12,720 nucleotides of DNA, taken from contig DATJZH010000417.1 of assembly GCA_035499215.1 (NCBI GenBank), positions 1-12,720 on the forward strand, in the 5' to 3' direction. The notes beneath the pieces were generated by a model. The model saw nothing but the letters and a program-made list of their open reading frames with translations, was not told the origin of the DNA and made no database searches. Shown here in pieces: positions 12,002 through 12,720 of this stretch; the first letter of the stretch is position 1, and each line of letters opens with the position of its first letter. Both the position numbers and the translations under genes were made by a program. The stretch comes from DATJZH01 sp035499215. GTDB taxonomy: Bacteria; Actinomycetota; Actinomycetes; Streptosporangiales; Streptosporangiaceae.

Positions 12002-12442
12002 GTGGAGGAGATCAACCGCAGAATTGTCGGCCTGCTGGCGCGCGACGGCAGGATGAGCTTCACTGACCTGGCCCGCAGCACCGGCTTGTCGGTGTCGGCA
12101 GCGCAGCAACGCGTCCGCCGCCTCGAACAGCGCGGTGTGATCAGGGGCTATGCCGCGCTGATCAGCCCGGATGCCGCCGGCCTGCCGCTGACGGCATTCA
12201 TTTCCATCAAGCCGTTCGACCCGTCGGCCCCCGATGACGCGCCGCAGCGGCTCGCCCATCTGAGCGCGATCGAGGCCTGCCACAGCGTGGCGGGAGAGGA
12301 AAGCTACATACTCAAGGTCCGCGTCGCCGCGCCGGCCGCGCTTGAGCTCCTGCTGCAGGAGATCAGGGCCGCGGCGAACGTGTCGACGCGGACGACCATC
12401 GTGCTGAGCACGCCGTACGAGAACCGGCCGCCGGACCTGTAG
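12002..12442 (+). CDS. Lrp/AsnC-family transcriptional regulator
   Basis: A 146-aa regulator of the feast/famine (Lrp/AsnC) family. Residues 3-55 form the helix-turn-helix domain (INRRIVGLLARDGRMSFTDL, then TGLSVSAAQQRVRRLEQRGV), and ISPDAAGLPLTAFISI leads into the RAM ligand-binding/oligomerisation domain (about 62-140), with CHSVAGEESYILKVRV as its core. Family members form dimers to octamers, bind amino acids or related effectors, and control amino-acid metabolism or transport. The GTG at 12002 is the only start that keeps the complete helix-turn-helix, because an in-frame TAA stands at 11990-11992. There is no Shine-Dalgarno, and a TANNNT element six bases upstream suggests a leaderless mRNA. 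It lies downstream of the peptidase and acyl-CoA dehydrogenase in the same direction and is a natural candidate to control them or the gene beyond the right edge; neither is shown. Confidence 0.92.
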   Translation: MEEINRRIVGLLARDGRMSFTDLARSTGLSVSAAQQRVRRLEQRGVIRGYAALISPDAAGLPLTAFISIKPFDPSAPDDAPQRLAHLSAIEACHSVAGEESYILKVRVAAPAALELLLQEIRAAANVSTRTTIVLSTPYENRPPDL

Positions 12443-12450
12443 CCGGCCGG
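12424..12450. terminator. Possible shared hairpin between convergent genes
   Basis: CCGGCC (12424-12429) can pair with GGCCGG (12445-12450) across the regulator stop codon, with a 15-base loop. It lies between two convergent genes whose stops are 10 bp apart, so it could serve both strands. The stem is short and CCGGCCGG at 12443-12450 is itself palindromic. Confidence 0.25.
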
Positions 12451-12452
12451 GG

Positions 12453-12720
12453 TTACCGCGCCACGGCGAAGACGCGCAGCGGCGCGGACGCGCGGACCTC
12501 GGCGCCCGGCGGCACGATCACGGCGGTGCCCTGGTGCGCGCCGGCCGCCGCTGCCATCTCCTCGGTGCGCGCCGCGACGACTGTCGCGCCGCGGATGAGC
12601 GCGTTGTCGACCAGAGTGGTATATGCCGCCCCGCCGCCGGCCGGCGGCGCGGCGAGCACCACGTCGCGCTCGGTGATCCCGGCCTGGGCGGCCAGCCTCG
12701 CGAGCTCGGCCGCGAAGTCG
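12453..12720 (-). CDS. Unrecognised protein, C-terminal part cut by right edge
   Basis: An open minus-strand frame enters from the right edge and ends at a TAA (12455-12453), giving 88 complete codons of the C-terminus. The visible protein alternates hydrophobic strands and helices: a helix FAAELARLAAQAG, then ERDVVLAAPPAGGGAAY, VDNALIRGATVVAAR, a helix TEEMAAAAGAH, then GTAVIVPPGAEV and a final strand LRVFAVAR. This looks like the end of an alpha/beta, Rossmann-like domain. There is a weak resemblance to SIS-type sugar-isomerase segments, but not enough to name a family. A GTG at 12662 could be read as the start of a 69-residue protein, but the frame stays open and coding-like to the edge, so a longer truncated gene is more likely. 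It is convergent with the Lrp/AsnC regulator, with 10 bp between stops. Confidence 0.6.
   Translation of the reverse strand, partial: DFAAELARLAAQAGITERDVVLAAPPAGGGAAYTTLVDNALIRGATVVAARTEEMAAAAGAHQGTAVIVPPGAEVRASAPLRVFAVAR

Noticed and set aside
12086..12102. Exact TTGTCGGTG match to the PafBC promoter half-motif
   Set aside because: It lies inside the helix-turn-helix coding region of the Lrp/AsnC gene and no TANNNT follows after eight bases (GCAGCA instead), so a promoter is unlikely.
12453..12662. Stand-alone 69-residue protein starting at the GTG at 12662
   Set aside because: The frame stays open and coding-like to the window edge with no ribosome binding site at the GTG, so a longer gene cut by the edge is more likely.
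1..12720. CRISPR array, tRNA/rRNA, transposase, attachment site or defence island
   Set aside because: No regularly spaced repeats, no tRNA-like cloverleaf, no transposase or integrase motifs and no toxin/antitoxin-like small genes were seen; the gene content is mostly a conserved actinobacterial block.

Overview
The window is a GC-rich chromosomal segment from an actinobacterium (Actinomycetota). This rests on strong G/C bias in third codon positions, GTG starts, leaderless-type starts, TatA and TatC of actinobacterial type, and above all a gene order known from that phylum: pafB-pafC-tatA-tatC-helY, then a stand-alone 5'-3' exonuclease and an M24 peptidase. From memory this is close to Mycobacterium tuberculosis Rv2096c-Rv2089c. 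A SpoIIE-type phosphatase suggests a lineage richer in PP2C signalling than mycobacteria, such as a sporulating or filamentous group, but the genus cannot be fixed from this sequence.

Layout. (1) 1-1076, minus: nearly complete DUF3866 protein whose C-terminus runs off the left edge. (2) 1135-4524, plus: pafB, pafC, tatA, tatC. pafB and pafC overlap by 4 bp and encode the WYL-domain pair that activates the LexA-independent DNA-damage response. tatA and tatC encode the minimal twin-arginine translocase. (3) 4640-7414, plus: HelY, a Ski2/Mtr4-like helicase, after a 115-bp gap with strong hairpins and a leaderless-type start. (4) 7630-8550, plus: stand-alone 5'-3' exonuclease/FEN-like nuclease. 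It is convergent, with one base between stop codons, with (5) 8552-9442, minus: a sensor-less SpoIIE-type PP2C phosphatase. (6) 9607-11888, plus: M24 Xaa-Pro-type peptidase and an acyl-CoA dehydrogenase, overlapping by 4 bp. The divergent promoter region before them holds a perfect 16-bp palindrome. (7) 12002-12442, plus: a small Lrp/AsnC regulator with a leaderless-type start. (8) 12453-12720, minus: C-terminal part of an unrecognised gene cut by the right edge.

How they work together. pafB, pafC, helY and the exonuclease fit a DNA/RNA-maintenance theme; tatA and tatC are export machinery traditionally linked to this cluster. The peptidase, acyl-CoA dehydrogenase and Lrp-type regulator suggest peptide or amino-acid catabolism, though no substrate can be read from sequence.

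I saw no tRNA, rRNA, CRISPR array, insertion sequence or phage gene, and no clear new defence or mobile system. The least explained items are the DUF3866 gene divergent from pafBC, the palindrome at 9514-9529, the tandem repeats before tatA and at the tatC stop, the isolated phosphatase, and the truncated right-edge gene.
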